This document shows positions 10,458 to 19,692 of a stretch of DNA of 64,000 bases, one piece after another. Position 1 is the stretch's first letter. The number at the start of each line of letters is the position of its first letter. Source of the DNA: Ochrobactrum sp. RH2CCR150. Its GTDB lineage: Bacteria > Pseudomonadota > Alphaproteobacteria > Rhizobiales > Rhizobiaceae. Both the position numbers and the translations under genes were made by a program. The DNA is taken from NCBI GenBank assembly GCA_014138095.1, contig JACGXE010000001.1, positions 1 through 64,000 of the forward strand, read 5' to 3'. The notes beneath the pieces were generated by a model. That model was not told where the DNA came from and did no database searches. It saw only the letters and a list, made by a program, of their open reading frames with translations.

Positions 10458-12728
10458 CTATAACGGAATATCGTTGTCTTCTGCAAATCGAAGCATCAAT
10501 TCGCGCAGCGAATGCGCGACATTTGGCTTGTCCAGCTCTTCATTGAGAAGCGCATTCAGCTTCGCTGTATCCAGCGCGCCGAGCATGGCCTTGACCGGGC
10601 CGATTGCAGCAGCCGACATGGAGATCGAGCGGAAGCCAAGGCCGATCAGCGTCATGGCCGTCAGCGGACGTCCCGCCATTTCACCGCAGAGCGTGACCGG
10701 CGTGTTGTGCCGGTTGCCCGTATCGACAATATGGCGCAGCGTCCGCAGGAAAGCCGGAGAAAGCTGGTCGAAACGACCGGAAATCAGCGAGTTGCCGCGA
10801 TCCACCGCCATCAGGAACTGGAACAGATCGTTGGAGCCGACCGAGACGAAATCAACCGCCGTCATCAGTTCATCCAGCTGCCACAACAGGGCTGGAACTT
10901 CCACCATAGCGCCAAGCTTCATCCGCGTCGGCAGGGAATGCGCAAACCGCGACAGATGGCGAACCTCGCGTTCGATGATCTCGCGCGCCGCCTTCACCTC
11001 GGCCACTTCCGTCACCATCGGCAGCATGAGCTTCAATTCACGTCCGCCTGCCGCTTTCAAAAGCGCGCGCAACTGGGTGCGCAGCAGACCCGGACGGTCA
11101 AGCGTAAGGCGGATGGCGCGCCAGCCAAGCGCCGGATTTTCTTCCTGCGCTGATGCGCTGAAGTAAGGCAGCACCTTGTCGCCGCCGATATCGAGCGTGC
11201 GGAAGGTGACAGGCTTGTCGCCCGATGCTTCCATCACCGAGCGATAGAGCCGCTCCTGCTGCTCCGCCCGCGGGAAGGTCGAGGCGACCATGAACTGCAG
11301 CTCGGTTCGGAACAGGCCAATGCCCGAAGCGCCCGATGCCGCAAGCTGTGGCAAGTCGACCAGAAGGCCCGCATTCATCAACAGCGAAACTTCAATACCA
11401 TCGGTTGTCATAGCGGGTTTGTCGCGCAATTCGCGATAATGCGCCTGACGCCGGGCGCGGAAGCGAACCTTTTCCGCATAGGCCGATTCGACATCCGACT
11501 GCGGACGCAGATGCACGACCCCCTCGTCACCATCGACGATCGCGGCATCGTTGTTTTCAGCCATGGAAACAGCGCCCTTGGCCTGCCCCACGACAGGAAT
11601 ACCCATGGCGCGTGCCACGATCACCACATGGCTGGTGGCGGCGCCGTCTTCCAGCACCACACCGCGCAAGCGCTCACGCGGATAGTCCAGCAACTCGGCA
11701 GCGCCCATTGAGCGCGCAACGATGATGGCATCCTTGACCAGCGATTCGGCCATCGTCTTGATATCGCGCCCCATCAGCTGGCGCAGCAGACGATTGGCAA
11801 GATCGTCGAAATCCGACAGACGCTCGCGCATATAGGGATCGGTGAGATGCATCATGCGCGCACGCGTGTCGCTCTGCACCTTCTCGACAGCCGCTTCAGC
11901 GGTCAAACCGTTATGCACCGCCTCTTCCAGACGGCGCACCCAGCCACGATCATGCGCGAACATGCGATAGGCTTCCAGCACTTCGCGATGCTCGCCCTCG
12001 ATGGCGACATCGCGGCGCGACAGCATGTCATCGATGGAAATGCGCAAGGAACCCAGCGCCTGATCCAGGCGGACAAGTTCGGCCTGGCTATCCTCGTTGA
12101 AAAGATTGGTGACGACGATGCGCGGCTCGTGCAGCACGACATGACCGAGACCGATGCCATCATTGAAGGCCAGCCCGGTAACGCTCATCGGGCGACCCAT
12201 ATCAAGGTCGATACCGGGGCGTACGAGCTTCAGCCCATCACCGGACGCGATGATTTCGGCAAGCACCATGGCGGTTGTTTCAAGCGCTTCGACTTCGTCT
12301 TCGCGATAGGCGCGCTTGGTGCGGTTCTGCACGACGAGAACGCCCATCGTACGGCCTGCGCGCAGCACAGGAACGCCGAGGAAGGAATTATACACTTCTT
12401 CGCCCGTTTCCGGCAGATAGGCGAAGGCCGGGTGGCTTTGCGCATCAGTGAGGTTCAACGGGCGCGCGCTTGCGGCAATGGTACCGACAAGGCCCTGCCC
12501 CAGACGCAATTGCGCCAGGTGGACCGACTGCGGGTTCAAACCTTCGGTGGCATAGAGTTCGAGAACGCCGTCAGCGCGAAGCACGTAGAAGGAGCAGACT
12601 TCCGCGACCATATTTTGCGCGATTTCACGAACAATCCGGTCAAGGCGCGGCTGCGGCTCAAGCGGCTCAGCCATCAATTCGCGCAGCCGCTTCAGCAGCA
12701 CGCGGGGACCGGTTGTCTGATCGCGCAT
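10458..12728 (-). CDS. ptsP: Phosphoenolpyruvate-protein phosphotransferase, nitrogen-PTS enzyme I
   Basis: EI-Ntr takes phosphate from PEP and passes it to NPr (PtsO), then EIIA-Ntr, a regulatory phosphorelay linked to nitrogen and potassium status. It has 756 residues. The N-terminal GAF domain (about 20-165), which in this family senses glutamine, distinguishes it from sugar-PTS EI. The phospho-His domain carries TSHVVIVAR (His at about 365). The PEP-binding TIM barrel has the GIGLFRTELQFM and LDIGGDKVLPYF motifs. The gene follows lysC after a 343-base gap with three hairpins, so it probably has its own promoter. Confidence 0.96.
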   Translation of the reverse strand: MRDQTTGPRVLLKRLRELMAEPLEPQPRLDRIVREIAQNMVAEVCSFYVLRADGVLELYATEGLNPQSVHLAQLRLGQGLVGTIAASARPLNLTDAQSHPAFAYLPETGEEVYNSFLGVPVLRAGRTMGVLVVQNRTKRAYREDEVEALETTAMVLAEIIASGDGLKLVRPGIDLDMGRPMSVTGLAFNDGIGLGHVVLHEPRIVVTNLFNEDSQAELVRLDQALGSLRISIDDMLSRRDVAIEGEHREVLEAYRMFAHDRGWVRRLEEAVHNGLTAEAAVEKVQSDTRARMMHLTDPYMRERLSDFDDLANRLLRQLMGRDIKTMAESLVKDAIIVARSMGAAELLDYPRERLRGVVLEDGAATSHVVIVARAMGIPVVGQAKGAVSMAENNDAAIVDGDEGVVHLRPQSDVESAYAEKVRFRARRQAHYRELRDKPAMTTDGIEVSLLMNAGLLVDLPQLAASGASGIGLFRTELQFMVASTFPRAEQQERLYRSVMEASGDKPVTFRTLDIGGDKVLPYFSASAQEENPALGWRAIRLTLDRPGLLRTQLRALLKAAGGRELKLMLPMVTEVAEVKAAREIIEREVRHLSRFAHSLPTRMKLGAMVEVPALLWQLDELMTAVDFVSVGSNDLFQFLMAVDRGNSLISGRFDQLSPAFLRTLRHIVDTGNRHNTPVTLCGEMAGRPLTAMTLIGLGFRSISMSAAAIGPVKAMLGALDTAKLNALLNEELDKPNVAHSLRELMLRFAEDNDIPL

Positions 12729-12808
12729 GATCGTCGGACACTCCTCTTGTGCAGTTTCGGCACCGAGGTGAAGCGGCTTTCCGTGCGAACTGCGGCGAAT
12801 AAAGAGAA

Positions 12809-12844
12809 AACGGCTTTGCTTGCTCCGTACTACCGAAAGCCGTT
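12809..12844 (-). terminator. Orphan terminator-like hairpin upstream of ptsP
   Basis: A 9-bp stem (AACGGCTTT / AAAGCCGTT) with an 18-base loop is followed on the minus strand by TTCTCTTTATT. It lies after two other lysC terminators and before the ptsP start, so it ends either a short leader transcript or a small RNA. Confidence 0.5.
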
Positions 12845-12979
12845 CGGACTGGTGGCCCGCTTTCGCCGACCGATTCCCATTACCCGCCCGCGACGCGTTA
12901 CGCCAACCCCTTTGTGAGCATTTTTGACACTGCCGTCTAGTGCTTTAAGCAGAAATTATGCCAGGTTCCGAAACGAAAA

Positions 12980-13009
12980 AATGCCGCGATCCATTCAAGG
13001 ACGCGGCAT
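12980..13009 (-). terminator. Second lysC terminator
   Basis: The stem ATGCCGCG / CGCGGCAT is followed on the minus strand by a run of six T. It lies about 65 bases past the lysC stop, just beyond the first terminator. Confidence 0.7.
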
Positions 13010-13030
13010 TGTTTCAAAACGGTTTAATAA

Positions 13031-13052
13031 AAGCCGGATTTTATGCCGGCTT
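13031..13052 (-). terminator. First lysC terminator
   Basis: The 7-bp stem AAGCCGG / CCGGCTT is followed on the minus strand by TTTATTAAACC, 20 bases after the lysC stop. With the hairpin at 12980 it forms a tandem pair. Confidence 0.7.
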
Positions 13053-13071
13053 AATATCAGCCATCAATGGA

Positions 13072-14346
13072 TTACGATTTGTCGAGACCGTAGACGGCGT
13101 GCAGCGTGCGCACGGCCAGTTCGGCATAAGGGCCGTCGATCAGGATCGAGATCTTGATTTCCGACGTGGTGATGGCGCGAATGTTGATGCCCTTTTCGGC
13201 CAGCGCCTTGAAGGCAGTGGCGGCAACACCTGCATGGCTGCGCATGCCAATGCCGATCACGGAAATCTTGGCGAGACCCGTTTCGGACTGGATGTTATCG
13301 AAGCCGATCTCACCCTTGACCTTGTCGAGAACGCGCAGCGCCTTGTCGATGTCGCCGGTCGGGATCGTGAAGGTCATGTCGGTCTTGGAACCGTCTTCCG
13401 ACACGTTCTGAACGATCATATCGACATTGATGTGCTCTTCGGCAAGCGGGCCGAAAATGGCTGCCGACACGCCCGGCCGGTCGGCCACGCGGCGCAGCGA
13501 AATCTGAGCCTCATCTTTCGCAAAGGCGATACCTGTGACGGTCTGCTGTTCCACGATTTCATCCTCGTCGCAAATAAGCGTTCCGGGCGGGTTGATCGGA
13601 TCACCCATGCCCGGCGCATCGGGGTCCGTAAAGCTCGAGCGCACAAAGGTGCGTACCTTGTGCACCATGGCGAGTTCGACCGAGCGCACTTGCAAAACCT
13701 TGGCGCCGAGCGAAGCCATTTCCAACATTTCCTCGAAGGAAATCTTCGGCAGGCGGCGCGCCTTCGGTTCGATGCGCGGATCGGTCGTGTAGACGCCGTC
13801 TACATCGGTATAGATATCGCAGCGATCAGCCTTCACCGCTGCAGCAACAGCCACAGCCGAAGTGTCCGACCCGCCGCGTCCGAGCGTCGCGATGCGGTTA
13901 TCCGGGCCCAGGCCCTGGAAACCGGCAACCACGGCAACCTGCCCCATTTCCATGCGACGGATGATTTCCGAACCGTCAATGTCCTGGATACGAGCCGCGC
14001 CATGCGCATTGTCGGTCTTGATTTGAATCTGCCAGCCCTGCCACGAACGCGCATCGACACCGACCGACTGAAGCGCGATGGCCAGAAGGCCGCTTGTCAC
14101 CTGTTCGCCGGAAGCGACGATGGTGTCATATTCGCGCGCATCGTAGAAAGGCGAACTGGCGCCACATACCTTCGGCATGTTCTGCACCCAGTTGACCAGC
14201 TCATTGGTCTTGCCGGACATGGCCGAGACGACAACAGCAACCTGATTGCCCGCCTCGACCTCGCGTTTGACGTGGCGCGCCACATTATAGATGCGTTCCA
14301 GATCGGCCACCGAAGTGCCGCCGAATTTCATCACGATGCGCGCCAT
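13072..14346 (-). CDS. lysC: Aspartate kinase
   Basis: Phosphorylates aspartate with ATP, the committed step toward lysine (and the cell-wall precursor meso-diaminopimelate), methionine, threonine and isoleucine. It has 424 residues. The N-terminal kinase domain opens with VMKFGGTSV (K7) and contains the GRGGSDTSA motif. Two ACT domains fill the C-terminus (about 265-420) and are expected to bind feedback amino acids. The monofunctional two-ACT layout is usual for alphaproteobacteria. The lysine branch also appears at 51584 (lysA). Transcription ends at two tandem hairpins. Confidence 0.97.
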   Translation of the reverse strand: MARIVMKFGGTSVADLERIYNVARHVKREVEAGNQVAVVVSAMSGKTNELVNWVQNMPKVCGASSPFYDAREYDTIVASGEQVTSGLLAIALQSVGVDARSWQGWQIQIKTDNAHGAARIQDIDGSEIIRRMEMGQVAVVAGFQGLGPDNRIATLGRGGSDTSAVAVAAAVKADRCDIYTDVDGVYTTDPRIEPKARRLPKISFEEMLEMASLGAKVLQVRSVELAMVHKVRTFVRSSFTDPDAPGMGDPINPPGTLICDEDEIVEQQTVTGIAFAKDEAQISLRRVADRPGVSAAIFGPLAEEHINVDMIVQNVSEDGSKTDMTFTIPTGDIDKALRVLDKVKGEIGFDNIQSETGLAKISVIGIGMRSHAGVAATAFKALAEKGINIRAITTSEIKISILIDGPYAELAVRTLHAVYGLDKS

Positions 14347-14574
14347 TTAAGGATACGTCCCGCTATTTTGAAAATTACACTCTCACCTGCCCAAACCTTA
14401 TAATCTTGCGACAGGCAAACCCGGGGTCACATAGCTAATATGTCGCGGTTCCGCAAGGCCGCGATTCGCAAGAACGTCCCGATAGGGTCAGGAATGCCGG
14501 AATTTGATTTGCACCTTGACTTTGAGGCGCTACCTTGAGAGCAGGATTGCACGCTTCCGCTCCTGGAGATTGAA

Positions 14575-15321
14575 ATGACCGAAACTGCCCGCACCACCAT
14601 CGACGCTTCCGAGATCGAGCATTTCTCGCGCATTGCCGCAGAATGGTGGAACCCGCAGGGCAAGTTCCGCCCGCTGCACAAATTCAATCCGACGCGCCTT
14701 GCCTATATCAAGGAAAAAATCTGCGCCAAGTTCAATCGCGATCCCAATTCGCCGCGTCCCTTCGAGGGACTGCGCCTGCTCGATATCGGGTGCGGCGGCG
14801 GTCTTCTCTGTGAGCCGATGGCGCGTCTCGGTGCAACCGTGATCGGCGCGGATGCCTCGACCACCAATATCGAGGTTGCTAAAATCCACGCTGCGCAAAG
14901 CGGCGTCGAGGTCGACTACCGCGCCACCACGGCGGAAGCTCTGGCCGAGGCTGGCGAGAAATTCGACGTGGTTTTGAATATGGAAGTGGTCGAGCATGTT
15001 TCGGACGTCGATCTGTTCATGTCGGCGACCAGCGAAATGGTGAAGCCGGGCGGGCTGATGTTCGTCGCCACCATCAATCGCACGCTGAAAGCCTATGGTC
15101 TGGCGATTATCGGCGCGGAATATGTACTGCGCTGGCTGCCGCGCGGCACGCATCAATATGAAAAGCTGGTGCGGCCCGAAGAACTCGAATCCGCGCTTGC
15201 CAAAGGCGGTCTGCGCCTCATCGACAAGCTGGGCGTGACCTATAATCCGCTTGCCGACAGCTGGAGCCGCTCCCGCGATACGGATGTGAATTATATGGTT
15301 CTGGCCGAGCGGCCAGAATAG
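14575..15321 (+). CDS. ubiG: Ubiquinone biosynthesis O-methyltransferase
   Basis: Catalyses both O-methylations in ubiquinone (CoQ) synthesis using S-adenosylmethionine. It has 248 residues. The opening [23 protein letters not shown] is the family signature. The SAM-binding loop reads [19 protein letters not shown] (about 63-81), and a C-terminal YNPLADSW motif is present. UbiG binds membranes and works with the Ubi complex. It stands alone between the lysC promoter region and the convergent DMT permease gene, separated from it by 13 bases. Confidence 0.96.
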   Translation: MTETARTTIDASEIEHFSRIAAEWWNPQGKFRPLHKFNPTRLAYIKEKICAKFNRDPNSPRPFEGLRLLDIGCGGGLLCEPMARLGATVIGADASTTNIEVAKIHAAQSGVEVDYRATTAEALAEAGEKFDVVLNMEVVEHVSDVDLFMSATSEMVKPGGLMFVATINRTLKAYGLAIIGAEYVLRWLPRGTHQYEKLVRPEELESALAKGGLRLIDKLGVTYNPLADSWSRSRDTDVNYMVLAERPE

Positions 15322-15334
15322 TCAGATTTAACAA

Positions 15335-16216
15335 TCAGCTTTTCTGGGCGCGCGTGGTCATCGCCACACCGACAGCGATAACGCCTGCGCCAATCCAGGT
15401 AAGCAGCGGATAATGCTCGCCCAGAAACAGCGCGCCGGAAATGAGACCGAGCGCTGCGGCCACATAACCGATCTGGCTGAGATAAACCGGCCCGCCAACC
15501 GCCTGTAGCCGGAAGAACAGCGCGAACATTCCAGCCGATGCTATCGCCTGCGCGGTTGCAGCCCATGGGGCAAGCGCAAATGTCTCAACCGGAAAACCGC
15601 CGGTGAACAGCAAGATTCCCGCAAAAAGCATAATGGCGGCAGCCAGATGACTGCCTGCCGCAAGCTCCGTCGGATCGGAATTCTTGGGCCAGTCCAGCGT
15701 GCGATAGACATTGCCGCAGGCAAGAAACACCGGAATAAGCAAAGCGGCGGCAACCCATAGCGGATCAGCGGGCTTGCCGACCTCGCCGCGTGTCAGCGCC
15801 ACCAGAATCGCTCCGATAAAGCCGACAACAATCCCGCCAATGCCCAGCGCATTGGGGCGTCGCAAGCCGAAGCCCATCGAAATCACCAGCGTGATAACCG
15901 GAGACAGCGTGTACATGATTCCCGTGAAACCAGCGCCAAGACGCGGGATTGCCGACAGGATCAAGAGATTGGGCAAGGCATAGGAGATGATTGCCGTGCA
16001 GACATAATAGCGTGCGCGCCCGCCGGAAAAACCGAGGCTCTTTCCCCGCAAAAGCAGAACGGCAAACAGAATCACCCCAGCACTGGCGGAAAACAGAAAG
16101 GTCCACATGGCGGGCGGAATACCCGCCTGCGCGGCGATCTTTCCCAGAGGCAGAATAAGCCCCAGCAAGGTGCCGGTGGCCAGAAGCAGAAAGGAGGCGG
16201 ACTCCATCAATTTCAT
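15335..16216 (-). CDS. DMT-superfamily permease (EamA domains)
   Basis: Inner-membrane transporter of 293 residues with about ten hydrophobic segments in two EamA halves (roughly 1-140 and 150-290). Family members export amino acids or metabolites; the substrate cannot be inferred. The second half keeps the typical LSQIGYVAAALGLISGALFLGE stretch. It follows the DUF1178 gene by 42 bases on the same strand, so it may be the last gene of the comF-grx-hydrolase-DUF1178 series. A second DMT gene of separate sequence is at 46856. Confidence 0.85.
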   Translation of the reverse strand: MKLMESASFLLLATGTLLGLILPLGKIAAQAGIPPAMWTFLFSASAGVILFAVLLLRGKSLGFSGGRARYYVCTAIISYALPNLLILSAIPRLGAGFTGIMYTLSPVITLVISMGFGLRRPNALGIGGIVVGFIGAILVALTRGEVGKPADPLWVAAALLIPVFLACGNVYRTLDWPKNSDPTELAAGSHLAAAIMLFAGILLFTGGFPVETFALAPWAATAQAIASAGMFALFFRLQAVGGPVYLSQIGYVAAALGLISGALFLGEHYPLLTWIGAGVIAVGVAMTTRAQKS

Positions 16217-16258
16217 GCGTCCGGCCTCCCCTGCCGTGCTGTCATGACGAACGGTGAC

Positions 16259-16684
16259 CTAATTTTTTTCTTCTGGAAAAACCGGCAACGGCATCACATC
16301 GACGCCGTCTTCAAGCAGCGAATGCACGTCCTCGCGCGACGCTTCGCCATAGATGCCACGCTGCTCCGTTTCACCGAAATGGATCTTGCGTGCTTCCTCG
16401 GCAAATTTGTCACCCACATAATCCGCATTCTCGCGGACCTTGCGGCTGAGATCGCGCATTTCTTCGAGGACCTTCTTCTGGGCTTCACCCAGCGCCATGG
16501 CGATTTTTTCCTTGGCCCTTGCCGTGGAGACGGCAGGCGCCATCAGAGCTTTCTGCACCTGATGCGAATTGCAGACCGGACAGGAGACGAACTTCATCTC
16601 CGACTGCCGATCGAAATCGGCATTGTCGCGGAACCAGCCCTCGAATTCATGGCCGTTATCGCAATGAAGCGAAAAGCGGATCAT
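16259..16684 (-). CDS. DUF1178 family protein
   Basis: A 141-residue protein of unknown function, conserved in alpha- and betaproteobacteria. It opens with the family signature MIRFSLHCDNGHEFEGWF and has a putative zinc-ribbon built from C8, H11 and a CPVC pair. A helical, Lys/Glu-rich middle and a conserved IHFGETEQRGIYGEAS segment follow. An ATG four codons upstream (16696) is also in frame. I choose 16684 because the family starts at MIR and an AGAGG lies 12 bases upstream. It overlaps or abuts the nitrilase-family gene, as in many relatives. Confidence 0.85.
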   Translation of the reverse strand: MIRFSLHCDNGHEFEGWFRDNADFDRQSEMKFVSCPVCNSHQVQKALMAPAVSTARAKEKIAMALGEAQKKVLEEMRDLSRKVRENADYVGDKFAEEARKIHFGETEQRGIYGEASREDVHSLLEDGVDVMPLPVFPEEKN

Positions 16685-16688
16685 GGAG

Positions 16689-17543
16689 TTATGCATCCTC
16701 TTTCTGTTTTGCGGTCACCGTCTTGACGGTGAACTCGCGGGCATTCTTCAGATTCGGTACCTTGCCGCGCGCCGCAGCGCTTTCGGCCACATCGATATCG
16801 GCAACGATTACAGCCGGTTCGTCATGAGCGGCTTCCGCCAGCACCTTGCCCCAGGGCGAAACGATGATCGAATGCCCGTAGGTTTCACGCCCGTCCTCAT
16901 GCAAACCGCCCTGCGCCGCCGAGATCAGGAATGCGCCATTTTCGATTGCGCGCGCACGCTGCAAAATGTGCCAGTGCGCCTCGCCGGTCTGCCTGGTGAA
17001 GGCGGCAGGGCCGGTAATCACATTGGCGCCAGCGAGCGCCTGTGCGCGGAAAAGCTGCGGGAAGCGGATATCGTAGCAAATCGCCATGCCAAGATTGGCA
17101 AAAGGCAATTCGGCAATGACGGTTTCCTTGCCCGGTTCATAGGTTGCCGATTCGCGCCAGCTTTCACCATTGTCGAGATCGACGTCGAACATATGGATCT
17201 TGTCATAGGTCACGAGCTTCTCGCCGGATGGCGTAAACAATCCGGCGCGATTGGCAATTCGGCCATCTCCGGCATCGATGGCCGTCGAGCCGATATGCAG
17301 GAAGATGCCGTGTTTTGCTGCCAGCGCCGAAGCCGCCTTGAAAACAAGGTCGTTGGCTTCGTCGCGCAGGCTGGCCTTGAACGCCACCCGGTCACGCATC
17401 ATCGCGCCGGTCATTTCGGGAGATTGTACGTAAGTCGCGCCCTTGACTGCCGCATCAGCGACAAGTTTCTCCAAATCCTCGATGTTGCGGACAACATCAG
17501 TACCAGAACGCATCTGTAGTGCGGCAGCGCGGAACGTGCTCAT
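16689..17543 (-). CDS. Carbon-nitrogen hydrolase (nitrilase superfamily, Nit1/amidase type)
   Basis: A 284-residue cytosolic amidase of the nitrilase superfamily. The catalytic triad is visible: Glu in QSPEMTG, Lys in DKIHMFDVD and Cys in MAICYDIRFPQLFR. The DxxFPELFR-like motif is typical of the Nit1/Nit2 branch, which in known members deaminates dGSH or omega-amidates. A repair role for deaminated glutathione would fit its neighbour, glutaredoxin, 23 bases upstream, but this is inference. Confidence 0.88.
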   Translation of the reverse strand: MSTFRAAALQMRSGTDVVRNIEDLEKLVADAAVKGATYVQSPEMTGAMMRDRVAFKASLRDEANDLVFKAASALAAKHGIFLHIGSTAIDAGDGRIANRAGLFTPSGEKLVTYDKIHMFDVDLDNGESWRESATYEPGKETVIAELPFANLGMAICYDIRFPQLFRAQALAGANVITGPAAFTRQTGEAHWHILQRARAIENGAFLISAAQGGLHEDGRETYGHSIIVSPWGKVLAEAAHDEPAVIVADIDVAESAAARGKVPNLKNAREFTVKTVTAKQKEDA

Positions 17544-17566
17544 CGGTTTCTCCCCCGTTATAAAAA

Positions 17567-17833
17567 TTAGTTCAGTTCGCCGGTCTTGAGCAGACCGTCG
17601 AGCTTGCCCTGACCGTCGAGCGCAAATAGATCATCGCAGCCGCCGACATGGACAGAACCGACGAAAATCTGCGGGAACGTGTTGCGGCCCGAACGCTCTT
17701 GCATTTCGGCGCGCAGTTCCGGCGTGGCGCCTGCATTGATCTCGTTGAACTCCACGCCCTTGCGGGTCAGAAGATCGACTGCACGCGAGCAATAAGGGCA
17801 GCCGGGGCGGGTATAGATGGTAACGTCAACCAT
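17567..17833 (-). CDS. grxC: Glutaredoxin 3
   Basis: A small dithiol glutaredoxin, 88 residues, that reduces disulfides and mixed disulfides using glutathione. The active site CPYC (C12, C15), the TVP-like cis-Pro region (NTFPQIFVG) and the GSH-binding GGCDD are all present. I use the ATG at 17833 because the protein then begins MVDVTIYTRPGCPYC, the family norm. A GTG eight codons upstream is in frame but adds an unusual extension. It is co-directional with the hydrolase and DUF1178 genes. Confidence 0.95.
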   Translation of the reverse strand: MVDVTIYTRPGCPYCSRAVDLLTRKGVEFNEINAGATPELRAEMQERSGRNTFPQIFVGSVHVGGCDDLFALDGQGKLDGLLKTGELN

Positions 17834-17938
17834 GAAAAACTCCATTCGTTGCCTCACTATATAGTCGGCAACGCTCCGCTCTGGAAGACCCTGCAGGTTT
17901 CACGACGGTGTGTGCAGGCTTGTTATTGCCCGCAAGTT

Positions 17939-18727
17939 TCAATCGGGCAAAACACGGCTGAATGTCAGAACATCGACACTTTTTGCACCGCCGCGCAGCA
18001 AGGCGCGCGTTGCCGCCTTCACCGTCGCGCCCGTCGTATAGACATCGTCGATCAATAGAACACGACGCCCGCGCACGTGAATTTCCTGCTCCTTCGGCAC
18101 ACGGAAAGCACCATCCACATTGCGTTTGCGCTCCTTGGAGCCAAGCCCGATCTGCTGCTCGGTGCGACGGATACGGTTCAGGGCTTGCGGCGCAAAGGGA
18201 AGCGCGCTCTGCTTTGCCAGCGCCCGCGCCAGCTCGGCGGACTGGTTGAAGCGGCGCTGCCAGAAGCGCCAGCGATGCAGTGGCACCGGCAGGATCACAT
18301 CGCATTCATCCAGCAATTCGCGGCCAGCGCGCTGCATCCAGCGCGCCATCCATGGAGCCAGATCGGTCCTGTCATGGAATTTCAAAGCCACCGCCATGCG
18401 TTGCGCCGCACCGCGATGCACCACCGCCGACCGCGCGCGGCGGAACGGCGGCGGATCGGCAATCGCCTCCGCACTCATAAAACCGTCACCAAAATCATGC
18501 CCGAACGGTACGCCCAGCACCGGGCAGTAAGGCCTTTCGATAAAGCGCAGTTCCGACCAGCATGGCGGGCACAATGTTCCAGGCTGCGAGACATGCGCCT
18601 TGCAACCCGCACAGCTTGCCGGAAACAGCAGGTTGGCGGTCGCCAACGCCACATGGCGCGCGGCAAAGCACGCGCCGCAGTACAGCCTGCGCAAAAAGGT
18701 TTGATGCGGTGTATCGTCATCCGCCAT
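17939..18727 (-). CDS. ComF family phosphoribosyltransferase-like protein
   Basis: A 262-residue ComF-type protein. An N-terminal zinc-ribbon (CAGC and CPPC, about residues 38-58) precedes a phosphoribosyltransferase fold with the PRPP-binding motif VLLIDDVYTTGATV (about 215-228). In naturally competent bacteria ComF is needed for DNA uptake; elsewhere its biochemical role is unknown. The neighbouring upstream gene is a divergent methyltransferase starting 77 bases away, an arrangement I recall in other Rhizobiales. Confidence 0.9.
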   Translation of the reverse strand: MADDDTPHQTFLRRLYCGACFAARHVALATANLLFPASCAGCKAHVSQPGTLCPPCWSELRFIERPYCPVLGVPFGHDFGDGFMSAEAIADPPPFRRARSAVVHRGAAQRMAVALKFHDRTDLAPWMARWMQRAGRELLDECDVILPVPLHRWRFWQRRFNQSAELARALAKQSALPFAPQALNRIRRTEQQIGLGSKERKRNVDGAFRVPKEQEIHVRGRRVLLIDDVYTTGATVKAATRALLRGGAKSVDVLTFSRVLPD

Positions 18728-18804
18728 TGCATTCGCCCCCGTTCGAATGCATCTATGCCCAAAATTACACTATACGCCGCGTAGCAAAAGAAAAGACGGA
18801 TTCC

Positions 18805-19692
18805 ATGCCTGCCCCCGAAAGCGCGATCTTCGACCGCGATCTACAGCTTGCCTTTCGCCGCCGTGCTTTCCGGCGTGCTGAACCGGGTGCCGATTTTCTG
18901 TTGCGGCGCGTGGCCGAAGATCTTGCCGACCGTCTGGACACTGTGGAGCGCCGCTTTCCGGTGGCCATCGATCTGGCGGGCCATAACGGTCTTGCAGCAG
19001 AGGCCATTGCGCTCTCCGGTAAGGCAGACACCATTTTGCGCGTCGAGCGCGATGCGGATTTCCTGAAAGGTCCGTTTCCTGCCGTCGTCGGCGACGAGGA
19101 ACTGCTGCCGATCAAACCGGGCAGTGCCGATCTCATCGTATCGCTGATGGCGCTGCACGCCACCAATGACACGCCGGGCGCCATGGTGCAGATTGCCCGC
19201 GCATTGAAGCCTGACGGACTTTTTCTGGCGGCGCTCAGCGGCAGCGGCACACTCGGCGAATTGCGTGAAAGCCTGTTGCAGGCCGAAATCGAACTAACCG
19301 GCGGCGCATCGCCACGCGTTTTTCCGTTTGCGGATGTGCGCGATGTCGGCGGTCTGTTGCAGCGCGCCGGCTTTGCACTGCCGGTGACGGACGTGGAAAA
19401 CGTGACGGTGCGCTATGATTCGCTCTTCAACCTGATGGCAGATTTGCGCGCCATGGGCATGCAGAACATCGTGCGCGACCGCTCGCGCCGTCCGGTATCG
19501 AAACGACTGTTCTTGCGGGCGGCGGAAATCTACGCCGAACGTTTCAGCGACCCCGATGGGCGCATCCGCGCGACATTCTCGATCATCTGGCTGTCAGGCT
19601 GGGCGCCGCATGAATCGCAGCAAAAGCCGCTCAAGCCCGGCTCGGCCAAGGCGTCGCTGGCCGATGCGCTGAAAAAAGCGGAAGAAGAGTAA
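18805..19692 (+). CDS. SAM-dependent methyltransferase-fold protein, NDUFAF5-like
   Basis: A 295-residue class I methyltransferase-fold protein. The opening IFDRDLQLAFRRRA and the spacing of AIDLAGHNG, SLMALHATND and LFLAALSGSGTLGELR resemble the alphaproteobacterial relatives of human NDUFAF5, the mitochondrial complex I assembly factor that hydroxylates an Arg of NDUFS7. A role in complex I maturation is therefore possible but inferred. The SAM loop (DLAGHNG) is less canonical than in ordinary methylases. ATG 18805 is chosen for the family-like start. The stop abuts the convergent next gene with no spacer. Confidence 0.8.
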   Translation: MPAPESAIFDRDLQLAFRRRAFRRAEPGADFLLRRVAEDLADRLDTVERRFPVAIDLAGHNGLAAEAIALSGKADTILRVERDADFLKGPFPAVVGDEELLPIKPGSADLIVSLMALHATNDTPGAMVQIARALKPDGLFLAALSGSGTLGELRESLLQAEIELTGGASPRVFPFADVRDVGGLLQRAGFALPVTDVENVTVRYDSLFNLMADLRAMGMQNIVRDRSRRPVSKRLFLRAAEIYAERFSDPDGRIRATFSIIWLSGWAPHESQQKPLKPGSAKASLADALKKAEEE

